Part shown: piece by piece, positions 1-11,149 of the stretch | Numbering within the stretch: position 1 is the stretch's first letter | Layout: the number at the start of each line of letters is the position of its first letter | NCBI GenBank assembly: GCA_011033025.1 | Contig: WFMF01000149.1 | Coordinates: 186,001 to 250,000, forward strand | Reading direction: 5' to 3' | Length of the DNA stretch: 64,000 nt | DNA from: Beroe forskalii | Taxonomy: Eukaryota; Ctenophora; Nuda; Beroida; Beroidae | Notes under the pieces: model-generated | The model's database searches: none | The model's input: the letters and a program-made list of their open reading frames with translations, nothing else | What the model was told of the DNA's origin: nothing | Program-made: the position numbers and the translations under genes

Positions 1-59
1 TATGTGCGCGCATGCGCGCGCGCCACGTAAAAATAAGCAAAACGACGAAAACATATGGC

Positions 60-450
60 ACCCTACTGTATGATGAAGTCAAATCTGAAAATTAAAACCG
101 AGTATCGTACTCATACTGAACGTTGAATTAAGCATTGATTCACGCCAAGAGCAGTCTTCCAAATTCGCAATGTGCTATGCCCAGATTAGATTCAATTAGA
201 TTTTGCTTTTGGTCAATCTTAAATAGCTCTTACATTCACATTTTCCGTTATCATTAACTCAGCATTGATTTAAATCTACCGACGTCTGCCACAGATTTAT
301 GAAAAGATGCTATCGGAAATAGTCTCCTCGATGCTAGCCATACCCGTCAGATCTCGAATTTCAAATGAAAACAGTAAACACTTCGTTCGTTCAAACGCTA
401 AAACGCAGCAATCAAAAACGTATCAGAAAGTACTCGCATAGAACTGATCA
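60..450. repeat. Direct repeat copy 1 (about 370 bp)
   Basis: The segment with ATTCACGCCAAGAGCAGTCT, TTTTGCTTTTGGTCAATCTT and GATGCTATCGGAAATAG recurs in the same orientation at about 2,490-2,850. It contains a short open frame of 80 codons (365-607) with no recognisable domain, which I do not count as a gene. The rest of 600-980 holds nothing I recognise. Confidence 0.7.
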
Positions 451-980
451 TAATCTGCACGTGCAGAATATCTGTATCCATAGCAACGGCGCAACTAAGC
501 CCAGCTTAGCCTTCGTTTCTCTTGATATTTTCTTGGCAAGCTCAAATTTAATTGTGGACGGCGGCACATACAAACATTATTCACGTGCGACTTTACTTTA
601 TATATAAGATATTTGGTGATACGCCAAACAGCTAGGAAAAACGAGAGATTGCGGGTATAAAAGAGAGCTGTCAGAAGCTTCTATCACCTGAGTGGTAAAA
701 TGCCTTGTGTAGCAATAAAATTTGTATTTAAACTAAGCAAAAAAAACTTTAATAAGTCACAAACACACGGCACACGGCTTGTAGCTCAGTCCATGGGCAC
801 AGTGATGATATGAGAATTATTGTGGGCTAAGGCTGTTGATAATGGCCGAATCCTAAACTATTCAAATTGCTAATCAAAGTAGAGAAAATATGATCATGAT
901 ATATAGTATGTTTTATGATATAGTATGTTTTATGTTTTATGCCTAATAATAATTTGTTAATTAATAATGGCTGATTGTTC

Positions 981-1662
981 TTAATCGGTAAATAAAATTG
1001 ATGTTACGGTTGAAAGAGCTGTGTTACGCATATTTTCGATAAAGTATGGATCATGTTTAATTTTAACTAAATACTTATCAACATTGAAATTGGAGCTAAT
1101 CCAGTTATCGTCAGAGTCGTCGGATTGCATTCTTAACAAAAATTTTTTATATCTAGTTTTGTACTGTTCAATAGTTGAGGGAAGATTATAAGCTTTGTCT
1201 TTAATAAATGGCAGTAATAAATTCCAAAGCTTTGGACCATGGTACAGAAAATTACTCATGTAGTGATTAGTGGATAAAATTGGAACATAGATTCTTTGCT
1301 TGGCATGATCAATATGTAGTAGGTTGAACAGATACGAGGGTGTTTCTGTTAGGCGGAGGTTTGCTATACAAGTTAACGTGAAATAATTACATAGGTTATG
1401 GATGGTCAAAATACCATTTTCATTAAAAATTCGTTTAGTATGGCCTTTTATATGCTTGTAAATTTTTTTAAATGTTAAATAAGTTACGGAGACACTTCTT
1501 TTGCAGTACAAATAGTTTGTGTAGTTTTGTTTCACTAGCAGCAGTGCCCCAAACTGAGATACCATAGGATAAGTGCGAATTAACTAATGCATTATAAACA
1601 GAGGTACGAATTTTGTCATTAATTATGCGTCTCATATCCCTCAATACCTTTTGATAAAACAA
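981..1662 (-). pseudogene. 5'-truncated LINE fragment (reverse transcriptase C-terminal part)
   Basis: Two overlapping minus-strand frames join by one base near 1,490. They read YNALVNSHLSYGISVWGTA, then LQKKCLRNLFNI, then a long C-terminal region with YHGPKLWNLLL. This is the thumb and C-terminal part of a LINE reverse transcriptase, and the catalytic YADD region is absent. It belongs to a different family from the large LINE downstream, judging by the different C-terminus. It is 5'-truncated at about 1,670, next to a TCAAA microsatellite. Confidence 0.65.
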
Positions 1663-1689
1663 AAATTCGATTTGGGAGGGATAATAATA

Positions 1690-1990
1690 TCAAATCAAAT
1701 CAAATCAAATATATTATGACAATAATCATCTAAAATACTCTCCTCCTTTAGTCTTACGAAAAATCAACTTATCTCAATTAATAATGTCCAAATTATTTCC
1801 TTTCTTACTATTCAGTATAAAGCCCTGTTGGATATAAATTTATGAACTTTTTCTTTGCAGCGAAAGGATTATCCATTAGATACTTATTCTGTCGGGCTTT
1901 ATTTTCTAAATAGCTTGGACCCTCTATTTTTGACAATACTTCATCGGATACTTCCCAAAAATTTCCACTTAATTAATGGGTCGTATGAAA
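1690..1990. repeat. TCAAA microsatellite and dispersed repeat, copy 1
   Basis: TCAAA units are followed by a segment with ATGACAATAATCATCTAAAA and AATTTATGAACTTTTTCT. The same segment recurs in direct orientation at about 2,310-2,490, diverged but clearly alignable by eye. Confidence 0.55.
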
Positions 1991-2000
1991 GTATACCAAT

Positions 2001-2182
2001 GACCCCCTGCTGACCCCCTACTGACCCCCAGCTGACCCCCTACTGACCCCCTGCTGACCCCCTACTGACCCCCTACTGACCCCCCTGGTGAACCCCTACT
2101 GACCCCCTGGTGACCCCCCTGGTGAACCCTTACTGACCCCCTACTGACCCCCTACTGACCCCCTGCTGACCCCCTGCTGACC
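2001..2182. repeat. Minisatellite, 11-bp unit TGACCCCCTAC
   Basis: About 16 head-to-tail copies of an 11-bp C-rich unit with variants (CTGCTGACCCC, CTGGTGACCCC) lie between two copies of the 1,690/2,310 dispersed repeat. On the other strand the unit is G-rich (GGGGGTCAG). Confidence 0.85.
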
Positions 2183-2309
2183 AATTAATGATCTTATATA
2201 TTTTTATCTACTAACCACATACAGAATTGCTGTACGCTGATCAGTCCATGTCTTTATACTTTTATATATAATTCTGTAACTCGAGTTTTTTCCCCCGTGA
2301 ATAAACACT

Positions 2310-2490
2310 AAGTGTTTATTCAAATCATATCAAATGTATAATGACAATAATCATCTAAAATATCCTTTCCCTGTTAATTCTACGAAAGATCAACTATTCA
2401 CAATTCTAAAAGTCTAAATTATCCCGTATAAATCCCAGTAGAACACAAATTTATGAACTTTTTTCTAGCAACAAATGGATTTTCCATTTA
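2310..2490. repeat. Dispersed repeat, copy 2 of the 1,690 segment
   Basis: It repeats ATAATGACAATAATCATCTA and AATTTATGAACTTTTTTCTA in the same order and orientation as at about 1,700-1,860, with scattered substitutions. Bases 2,950-3,430 hold nothing further that I recognise. Confidence 0.55.
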
Positions 2491-2950
2491 AAATTTATTC
2501 ACGCCAAGAGCAGTCTTTCAAATTCGCAATGTGCTATTCCAAAATTTGATTTAGTCCGATTTTGCTTTTGGTCAATCTTAAATAGCTCAAAATTCACATA
2601 ATAATCAATGATTATTATGTGAATTTTGAGCTATTTAAGATTATTAATCATCTCAGCATTGATTTAAATCGACCGATGTCCGCCGCAGATTTATGAAGAG
2701 ATGCTATCGGAAATAGCCACAACGATGCTAGCCATGCCCGTTCTCTATTTTCAGATCTTGAATTTCAAATGAAAAAAGTAAACACAGTACACACCGTTCT
2801 TTTAAACGCTTAAACGTAGCAGTCAACAACGTATCAAATTAAAACCGAGTATCGTACTCATACTGAATTTTGAATTAATAAGTCTTACTAATTCAAAATT
2901 CAGTATGAGTACGATAGTCGGTTTTAATTTTCAGATTTAACTTCATCAAA
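2490..2950. repeat. Direct repeat copy 2 with two embedded palindromes
   Basis: This copy matches 60-450 over most of its length but has two near-perfect inverted repeats. One, at about 2,584-2,638, is centred on AATCAATGATTATT. The other, at about 2,838-2,937, has arms containing AAAACCGAGTATCGTACTCA. In copy 1 each is present only as a single arm. Confidence 0.7.
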
Positions 2951-3429
2951 CAAGAGCAAATTATAATAATCAAAACTTGCCCGGTCCAGCATTACTAAAA
3001 GTTACCAACGAATAATGTTAAATTTTGCTCCTTCATAAACTTTTTGTGAGCTTAGTTTTTGGTTCTGTATTATCTAGCGGGCCCAACGGGCATTTCTAGT
3101 AAATCAATAATATGATAATAATGATAAGAATAGTGATAAATTAACTAAAATTCAAATTATCAATATGATAAATATAAATGATAAGATGATATACGTAATT
3201 CTATGCTGATTTGCAGTATTCGTCGCATGTCCTAACTCTTACTCTCCAAGCACTACTGCTTTTTTGAGAGAAGCAATACATCATGAAATTCTTACCTCTG
3301 TTGTCAATTGTTATTTTATTTGGTTGATTGCTTTGTCATTTGAAAAATCAACTTATGTTTTCGCTAAGTGTTCTCAGTTTCTTTCATAAATTGTTAATTT
3401 TCTAATTCATCATGTCACTCCTGACCTTC

Positions 3430-3455
3430 AATAATAATAATAATAATAATAATAA
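3430..3455 (-). repeat. TTA trinucleotide tail of the LINE
   Basis: Eight to nine AAT/TTA units lie at the 3' side of the LINE. The position and orientation fit the short-repeat tail used by many non-LTR elements instead of poly(A). Confidence 0.6.
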
Positions 3456-3956
3456 GTGTAATTTAGACACCGCAATAAAGCTACAAGCCTATACTCAGCA
3501 GTGTACCAAGAAATAAAGCTGAGATTTAAAAACTAAAGAATCTAACAGGAAATGTTGAAAACCTTAAAGCTAAAAACGCTGTTAACTAATAACTTAATCA
3601 TAGGGAAAGCATGAGATAAAAATCAAATACTAAAAAGGGGCATAGTCAAAGCCTAAATTTAACAACATAAAACTTCATAAAACTGAAAGTGTGAAATAAT
3701 AAAATGTACCCTCAAAAACTAGTACATACTGAATGAACATAATTACAATTTAATAAGTTAGGATAATTTAAAAACAAACATAAATACAGTTAAAATGGAA
3801 AATAACAATATTAAATTTAATGATAACTGTCCATAGATAATTCATTTCAATTCAGTCATTGATAAAGGGAGCATATTTACAAGGGAGGATATTTACAATG
3901 ACATAAAAAGTAAGAACAGTTGAATAAGATAGCTTGCAAATTCGATGAAAATCTAT

Positions 3957-6809
3957 TCATTTGTGAACAATTACTGACTTCCTAGGATCAAATTTCAGTT
4001 CATAATCACATTTCGAGAAGAGGTATGTTTTAAGACTCTTCTTAAAGCTGAGGGTACTTGATGCTTCCTTGATGTATGATGGCAACGAATTGAATATTTG
4101 AGGTCCAATTACACTGAAAGCTCTGGCACCATACTTAGTTTTAGTCCTAGGTACATCCAAACGAATAGAATTACCATGAGATATGTAACCGAAACAACTC
4201 ATGGAGGTAAGGAGGAGCTTGTCCATTCACTGATTTGTATACCAAGAGAGCAACTTTGAAGATTATTCTCTTTCTTATTGTCAGCCAGTGGAGTGTATTG
4301 AGATCCTCGTTCATGTGACTGTATTTGAATTTACCCATAACTAACTTTGATGCTGCATTCTGAATCTGTTGTAACTGGAGCAACAGTTTTTGGCCAATGC
4401 CAAAGTACAGAGCATTACAATAGTTTAAACAGGAAACAACCATACTGTTCACAATCGTCTTTAAATTTTCTTGAGATAGGAGATAGCGGATCTTTGTTAT
4501 TTTCCTGAGAGTGTTGAAACAAATCTTTTTGATAGAGATGACTTGGTTAGACATCGACAATGAACCATCCATTAAGACTCCCAGATTCTTTATTGTTGAG
4601 ACAAATCTAACTGTTATATTTTGATCAAGGAAGGCACCCTGAATCTGAATGTTACCTAGCAAATCCTGGGGTCCAAAAACTATAATTTCAGTCTTTGTTC
4701 CATTGAGCTGAAGGCAGTATTTTGTCATCCACTTTTTGATGTTATGGAAGCAAAATGCTAGTTCTTCTGTGAGACAAAGGTGCTGATTTTTAGGAGTGAA
4801 AACTTTCAGAATTTGGTGGTCATCAGCATACCCATATACTGTGAATCCAAGATTCTTGATCATGTGATAGATTGATCTGATATAAATATTGAAAAGTACA
4901 GGTCCCAATACAGAGCCTTGAGGGACACCAAACTTGATGATTATCTCTTCAGAAGTTGAGTTTTCAATCCTGTTCTCTGGGTTCTACAGGTCAGAAAACT
5001 TCTGAACCATTTTAGCGCAGTTCCAGTGATGCCTAATTCTCTTTCCAGAATTTTCAGAAGAATGCCATGTTCAACAGTATCAAATGCTGCACTCAAATCC
5101 AGCAATAAGACAACAGTTGCACTACGAGAGTCAGAAGCAATCAAAATGTCATTAGTTAATCGTATTAAGAGTGTTTCAGTACTGAAATTCTTCTTGTAGG
5201 CTGATTGCTCTGGAATTTCAAGATTGTTGGCTTTCATATGTTCATTTAGCCTTTTAAGCACAACTCTTTCAATAACTTTACCCACATATTCTAAGTTGGA
5301 AACAGGGCGGAAGTTTTTCAGTTCATTGTGATCTAAGTTACTTCCCTTCAGTAGGGGAGCAATGACTGCTGCTTTTAGCCCATCCATTGACCCCTCCTGC
5401 AAAGACAGATTTACCAGATCAACTAATACTGGGACTAGTACATCAAGATTGTCAGCTAATATCTTACTAGGGAGAATATCATCTGGACTGGTCTTGATAC
5501 TTGTTTCTCTGATTATTTCCAGAATTTCTTTGCTGTTTGTGGGTGTGAACTCAGCCAAGGAGTTCCCATGGAAATCTTCAATTTTAGGTAGGGGTTCAGT
5601 GTCCATGTTGGCACACAGTTTAGCAACTTTTTCAGAGAAATATTTGTTAAAATCAGTAGCAAGTTCAGACATGTCTTGAACTGAGTCAGGAATTTGGTGT
5701 TCTTGATCATGGTCCAATGCATTTTTCACCAATCTGAATAATGTTTTGGGATTGTTATTAGAGGATGACAGGAGTCTTTGGAAATATTGCTTCTTCTTCT
5801 GGTTTGCAAGGTGTGTAGCTTCGAAACAAAGGTCCTTATAAGCTAAATAATCATTTGGTTCTTTATATTTCTTCCAACGTTTCTCAGCATACCTTCTTTT
5901 TGATCTTAGTTGTCTATACTCCTTATCAAACCATGGTGCTTCTTCCATAACAGATATACACTTTGTAACTACTGGTGCATGGAAATCTAGAACATTCATT
6001 ATATTTGATTTCAACAAACTATAACACAACCCAAAGTTACCTGAAACTTTAATTTTTGATAGGGAGTTTTTCAAATCTTCTTTTAAAGCAGTGTTGCTGA
6101 TGCCTGATGTTTTCCTATAGGTCAATTGCTTGAAGTATTTTGTGTCTAGTGCAACTTTGATATTACAATAGATAGGATAGTGGTCAGAACCAAAATTGTG
6201 AATTGAGTCAATTTCGGGCACTGAGAGTGACATTTTCTTGTCAAGTGAGAAGGTGAATATTTGGTCGATAGTTCCACCATTAGTATGAGTGGGTTGGTAA
6301 ACTTGTTTTCTGAAACCATAAGACATGAATAAATCTGTACATTCTTTAACTTTCTTGTCATTAGAGGTTTCAAAGTGAATATTGAGGTCCCCACAAACAA
6401 CAATGTCATCTGATAAAGAGCAGATATGGGATAGTAATTCATCAAGTTCACGAAAGAATATTTTGGAAATAGTTCCTGTTCTGTACAATACAACAAAAAG
6501 GACACATTTGTTTCCACTACTTGTGAAGGAGACACAAGTACTCTCAAAGGAAGTAAACTCAGCTTTGTTGTTAATAACTTCACGGGCTTTAAAGCAGGAT
6601 TTATATACCACAGCTGTGCCACCACCTCTCTTGTTACTTCTATGATTGTGGATGATCATATAACCATGGGACTTAATGGTTGATGTGATTGGGCTATTTT
6701 GAGAAAAAAGCCAGGTTTCACTCAAACAACTGATATCAATGTTCCTGTCTTTCATGGATAGCATGATGTCATCAATTTTATTGTTTAATGATCTGGCATT
6801 ATGAATCAT
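3957..6809 (-). pseudogene. LINE ORF2: endonuclease plus reverse transcriptase, frameshifted
   Basis: ORF2 would encode the enzyme that nicks target DNA and copies the element RNA. The N-terminal endonuclease shows NARSLNNKID, SETWLF (catalytic Glu), GDLNIHF and the closing GSDHYPI. The reverse transcriptase shows motif A (LLLDLSAAFDTVEH), motif B (GVPQGSVLGPVLFN), the catalytic YADD at about 4,830, and KTEIIVFGP. The C-terminal stretch VPRTKTKYGARAFSVIGP is typical of CR1/L2-like elements. Single-base shifts near 4,970 and near 4,195 split it into three open frames. The start lies 38 bases after the ORF1 stop. Confidence 0.88.
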
Positions 6810-6847
6810 TAGAATGAAGCCACTATTGGATTGCTCAGAATGGCTGA

Positions 6848-8200
6848 CTACTTCTTTTGGTAAAAAGGAATACTCCTCTTTAACTTTTCTTGTTCAGCCT
6901 TGAAAATGGGACAGTCAATGGAGTAAGCTGGATGGTTGCAATTACTAACATGCTCATTGTTGTTTGAGTTCTTACAATTAGTGCAGCAAGACTGTGATTG
7001 ATCAGACGAGTCCTTTGTAGGACAGTTCTTAGTTTCATGTGAGCCTGAGCAAAAACCACAGCAAATAGAGGCTTCACATTTGTCACTGATATGGCCAAAT
7101 TTTTGGCATTGGAAGCATCGTTTAACATGAAAAGCATCATATACCTTGCATGTGCCATTACCCAGATAAATTCTATCATTGCAACCATTTGCCATATAAT
7201 CTCTGATTATGTTGCTGACTGATATTGTTGCCCTGCTCAGATTGCTATTCTTTTTGAGCTTGGAGATGGCCAAAATGGTAAATTTTCCCTCATGATCTTG
7301 TGTAGCTACATCAGAACATAATTCCTTTATTGTAGGATTCTGTAAAAAGATTTCATCTCTAAGATCTTCTTTGGAAATGTTGTTGGGTACACCAACTACA
7401 TTCACAGTTGGGGTCTTTGGGGGGAGACTTTGAACTCTATGGTTGGGGGCAGAGACTTTGAGCTTGTCAATAAGAGTTTTTGCTGCACTATCAGAGTTAA
7501 GCACAAGACCAATTTCATCCTTTGAAGTAGAAAATGATTTACTGACTTGAATACCATTCTCCACACATGTTTTACGTAATACTGAGGAATCAATAGTTTC
7601 ACCAGAATTTTCAGATTTTCACCACAAGAACTTTTTTGGTAAACAAATTTTTGGTCCTTGAAGAATTGTTCCAGACATTTTCAACAGGGGTCAAGTTCAC
7701 TGAATTAGTGTCATCAGCTGGCATCAAACGGGAAGTTGAAACATTAGTTGAGTCTAGGAAATGCTTCTTAAGGTCAGACAATTCATTTCGAAACTCAGCC
7801 CTCAAGTTATCTAACTTTTTATCAATTACTTCAACCCTCTTGTCATGGGTAACAACCTTTTTTAACTCACACTCTGTACAACAACTGTTGCACATGAAAA
7901 AGAACTTTCCAAATCTGTTTTCATAGGAACCTGTCCTCTCAAGAGCAGGTCTAAGGTTTGGTCAGAGCATTCAACTGCATGAAAATAAGATTCACATTTA
8001 AAGCATTGAACTGAATATTGAAGAATATCAACCTCTGTTTGACATGCATTGCAAATACCATCGATGATGATGTTGGGAGCAGATGAGTCTCTATCCTGAA
8101 TCACTTCGATGCTTGGAGAACTGCTGCTTGACAAACTCCCTCCACTGTCATGTTCACCCGGGTCACTATCCATCCTCCGGGACTTGTCATTCTTGGTCAT
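6848..8200 (-). pseudogene. LINE ORF1: PHD finger plus zinc-knuckle protein, frameshifted
   Basis: ORF1 would encode the nucleic-acid-binding partner of the retrotransposon. From the ATG at 8,200 there is a Ser-rich leader, then a PHD-like zinc finger (CNAC, then CFKC, a His in YFHAVEC, and the last pair CNSCC). A coiled linker follows, then an RNA-recognition-like region, and finally CCHC-type knuckles (CFQCQKFGH, CCGFCSGSH). The frame shifts once near 7,905, inside the PHD finger before its last cysteine pair, and again near 7,615. In both places a one-base change reconnects the two open frames. PHD-bearing ORF1 proteins are known from some CR1/L2-type elements. Confidence 0.8.
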
Positions 8201-8401
8201 ACCTCAGTTAGTTAATTTAATATGTGTTGTGTTGTAAGTTTAAAACTATAATAACCTATAATAATTATAGTGATTACAATGGAATAATATATACCTAGTA
8301 AATTATAAATTTAATAAGAATTCAGACAATATTGTTTCTATGATATTTAATGAACAGTTGCATGTCACACACAAGTTAACATAGTTAAGATTATCATTTA
8401 C

Positions 8402-8700
8402 CATCTTTTAGTCTGGTAGGTAAGCCTAACTGTCTGAGTTGAGGCTCCATAGAATGAGGTAAATCCAAGGGACCACTGGGTAACTCAACTGTCTCAGTGG
8501 CAACACTACCACTTCTAGCAAAGCAAAAGCGTGAGTGATCATTGAACCAGCCCCTTACAACATCAGTACTTTCATTTGTGAAGAGCAGACCTCTTTTACC
8601 CACTAGCTTGTTAGCAATACTATGTAGATTTGGCTTATATTCAGACTCTTTTGTCCGACCAAGCCCAACAGCCATCACCTTGTTTCTTCCCATGAACAAC
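8402..8700 (-). CDS. MRTO4: MRTO4 exon 3
   Basis: The acceptor TTGTTCAG|GTTG restores phase 2 from exon 2. It encodes FMGRNKVMAVGLG, a GLLFTNES segment and PHSMEPQLRQLGLP, then a donor GATG|GTAAAT in phase 1. The PHSMEPQLRQLGLPT block is the most diagnostic stretch of MRTO4 visible here. Confidence 0.92.
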
Positions 8701-9333
8701 CTGAACAAATTTATTCTCAAGCTGTGTCATATGAAGTCAAATGAAAGAGATCAGAGAATTAATCAATTGATTTAATCAGAGAATGAAATAGAGGGGTCAA
8801 TTTTTTGAGGATTTACCTGCTATTTTTCCAGTCATTTCTTATTTCTTTTAATAGGTTATTTCTCTCATTATGAACTTCAATTAGATATAAACTATTGAAT
8901 TTGTCACAACACTCCTGCACTTCTGTCACCAAGTCTGTCTTAGTTGCATATCCTTTCTTTTTTGTGTTAGTCAGGGAAACTGAAACATTTTAATGGATAC
9001 ATGAAACAGGGATAACTATGCTGTTTTTAATTAATGATAAAATAAATAGTACATAGGCTGAGGAAGCACCAGGTGTCCATGACAAGTGGTGTATTATGAA
9101 TTGAATAAATAAAATATATCAATCAATAAATTAAACATATACTGGTAATTGTATGTGTTGAACTTGATTGCTTAAAGCCTTGACTGAGGGGGACCCCATA
9201 GTAAAACACTTAAAATGCTGGTTATTGTAAAATTGATAATTTCTCTTATATTCTAGTTTCATCAGTTGACAATTCTATTTCAATAGAACTGTCAAAATAA
9301 CTTACCAACTTTATCTCGCTTTGACTTGGGCAT
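8402..9333 (-). CDS. MRTO4: MRTO4 (mRNA turnover protein 4 / ribosome assembly factor), 5' part
   Basis: MRTO4 is a nuclear/nucleolar P0-like protein that binds pre-60S ribosomal subunits and is later exchanged for ribosomal stalk protein P0. Three exons on the minus strand (9,333-9,306; 8,979-8,817; 8,700-8,402) join in phases 1 and 2 with GT-AG borders and give about 163 residues. Recognisable blocks are the start MPKSKRDK, then VSLTNTKKKG, an L10-type segment with RNDWKNSR followed by FMGRNKVMAVGLGR, then GLLFTN and the highly conserved PHSMEPQLRQLGLPTRLK. The last visible donor leaves phase 1, so at least one more exon (about 80 residues in known family members, with the LTPEQARxLKLFG-type region) must lie beyond the left edge; I did not find it in bases 1-8,400. 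The third intron is therefore at least 8.4 kb and contains a same-strand LINE. Identification rests on motif recognition, not on a search. Confidence 0.93.
8817..8979 (-). CDS. MRTO4: MRTO4 exon 2
   Basis: The acceptor TTTCAG|TTTCCC joins in phase 1 to exon 1 and gives VVSLTNTKKKGYATK. A helical segment ending in NDWKNS follows, then a donor AGCAG|GTAAAT in phase 2. This is the N-terminal half of the L10/P0-like domain. Confidence 0.9.
9306..9333 (-). CDS. MRTO4: MRTO4 exon 1 (coding part)
   Basis: The ATG at 9,333 begins MPKSKRDKV. A strong donor (GTTG|GTAAGT) follows, leaving phase 1. The basic start is typical of the family, and the exon is too short to show as an open reading frame on its own. 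Confidence 0.9.
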
Positions 9334-9938
9334 GGCAATGGAGTAGTAACCTTGATATCTCTAGAAGAAATGAATTATCAATATTCAGTAATTAAAACAT
9401 TCCATCAATAAATCTTTTCTTTGTAGAACAAATACAGTCAACTTTCTACTCATCAATAAATCATTAATGTATAATCATGAAAGCACTTAATCTACAATCC
9501 TTAATCTACAGTCCAGATACACAAAATTGGGCAATATATTCTGAATGAATTAATAAAACAAATAATTTACTTTACACCATGATTCAAACACAAATTCCTT
9601 TGATCATATAACAATTGCGATTTAAAGTAGTTGAGAACTTGGTTGATGAGAGACATAGCATTTAATTATCGATTTATAATGTAATAAAGGAAGACAAACA
9701 TGTACAAGGAATATCAATCAATGATAATGAATTTGTATTGATACTGTAGACGTTATGAATGACTGGAACTTTCTCGGCTATTGGGGGGAGTTTCAATTTC
9801 CGCGCTTTGTACTAATTGTCCATGTCCCAGTCCGTATTTACTTTTTTGAGTCCCATTTGTTCCATTTCCTTTGTCCCACCTGTCCCATTTGTTGTTTGTA
9901 CTAAATGTTCAAATTGTCTCAATTTTCCCTGTCCCAAT

Positions 9939-10596
9939 TTGTCTGACGTCGACTCTGCGAGTCGTGGCGCGCGCGCTTCGCGCGCGCGAGGGGGTCAGGC
10001 AACGCCTGACAAGTCCCAATCCACTTTTTTGAGTTTCATGGGACACTAGTGAGACCCCTAAAGTCAAAATATAATGCCGATATTTGTTTGCCGTTGACAG
10101 ACGTAGACCCTCTCGAGAATCAGCGCCGCGCGCGGCACTGATTCTCATCGACGCGGCTGAGCTGGTGTCAGCATGAGCACTCAGCGCCTCAGCGGGTCAT
10201 ACATCGTACGACATGGACAAATCCCTGTTTGCGTTGCGCGTCCTAGTCCTGGCCTCAGAACAGCTCGCGCGACCGGACCGCGACGCGCGTACTTCCTTAG
10301 CCCCGAGCCCACATAGATGTGTGTACACTGTACGCGCGCGGCGCTTCCCTTGCCAAGGGAACTGGAAGCCTAGCGCCGCGCGCGTACACACACCTATGCG
10401 GGCTCGGGGCTTAGGAAGTACGCGCGTCGCGGTCCGGTCGCGCGCTTAACCCAAGGGATCAATCCCTTCATGGGAACCGAACGGAAGCGCGCCGCAAACA
10501 GCTGGATATCCGTGTTTAGCTTAGCAAGGCGCGTACACACAGTCACACACCTATGCAGGTTGTCAGGCGTTGCCTGACACCCTCGACGTCAGACAA
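9939..10596. mobile_element. GC-rich foldback element with nested palindromes
   Basis: Both ends carry the same sequence in inverted orientation: TTGTCTGACGTCGA at the left end and its reverse complement at 10,583-10,596. Each is followed inward by the 17-bp hairpin GTCAGGCAACGCCTGAC (9,994-10,010 and 10,562-10,578). Inside are a GCGCGCGCG hairpin, a hairpin around GAATCAGCGCCG at about 10,115-10,150, and a large palindrome with arms of about 80 bp (10,265-10,346 and 10,359-10,444). Base composition is far more GC-rich than its surroundings. It has no coding capacity and is best read as a foldback or MITE-like transposon. Confidence 0.6.
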
Positions 10597-10697
10597 TATG
10601 CAGGCTAGCTAGAGCTATATATATAGCCTGCAGAGGTGTGTGTGTGTACGCGCCTTGCCTGGCCCCCTCGAAGTTAAGAGTCTTATTTTGAAAAATA

Positions 10698-10772
10698 TGG
10701 GCACGGCAGATGCAGACGTAGACAACGTCTTTCCAATAGCTATTGGAAAAACGTTGTCTACGTCTGCATTTG
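10698..10772. repeat. Near-perfect palindrome, about 35-bp arms
   Basis: The arms read GCAGATGCAGACGTAGACAA and its complement, meeting at CCAATAGCTATTGG with essentially no loop. It would form a cruciform or a long hairpin. There is no open frame, and it lies just outside the foldback element. Confidence 0.8.
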
Positions 10773-10932
10773 CAGTATTTATATCAAAATTAAGCTGCCT
10801 AATTTTTATCGGTATCTGTAAATGTAAAATTAAATAATATAATACAATCAAATAAATTTTATATGGTTAAAACTACATTTAAACTGATAGTGATGATGGA
10901 CGTAACCAGTCTGAAATTCAATCGTGACCATT

Positions 10933-11112
10933 TAGGGATCGTTCACATACTACGTAATCAATTTTTGCCCGATTTTAACCCCCTCCGGCCCTCCCCCTCA
11001 TAATCAAGTTTAGTTTAAAGTAGCTGTATTTGTTACAAATACAATAACATGTATTTGTAACGTAATCATTCGGAACCCCCAGATGATTACGTAATATGTG
11101 AACGATCCCTTA
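10933..11112. mobile_element. MITE copy 1, 28-bp terminal inverted repeats
   Basis: The ends read TAGGGATCGTTCACATACTA and, inverted, TAAGGGATCGTTCACATATT, each continuing into CGTAATCA. The length is about 180 bp with no coding capacity. A TA-type target duplication is possible but not proven. A second, inverted, left-truncated copy lies at about 62,668-62,790. Confidence 0.75.
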
Positions 11113-11149
11113 TCACTATTCAAATCGAAAGTTAGAGCGCATGACTGAT

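Larger units (their letters stand above)
3430..8215 (-). mobile_element. Nearly full-length LINE (non-LTR retrotransposon, CR1/L2/Jockey-like group)
   Basis: The element is read on the minus strand, so its 5' end is near 8,215 and its 3' end near 3,430. ORF1 (8,200-6,848) has a PHD finger and CCHC-type zinc knuckles. ORF2 (6,809-3,957) has an apurinic-type endonuclease followed by reverse transcriptase. A 3' untranslated part of about 500 bases ends in a TTA trinucleotide tail at 3,455-3,430, as many LINEs of this group do. It lies in intron 3 of MRTO4 in the sense orientation. Four single-base shifts interrupt otherwise open frames, so the copy is either recently inactivated or carries assembly errors. 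The clade is inferred from architecture only. Confidence 0.9.

Noticed and set aside
777-850. tRNA-like word GGCTTGTAGCTCAGTCC
   Set aside because: It has an A-box-like start only; there is no B box, acceptor stem or anticodon arm.
10197-10449. Arg/Ala-rich frames on both strands in the GC-rich patch
   Set aside because: They arise from a GC palindrome, mirror each other on the two strands and have no domain signature.
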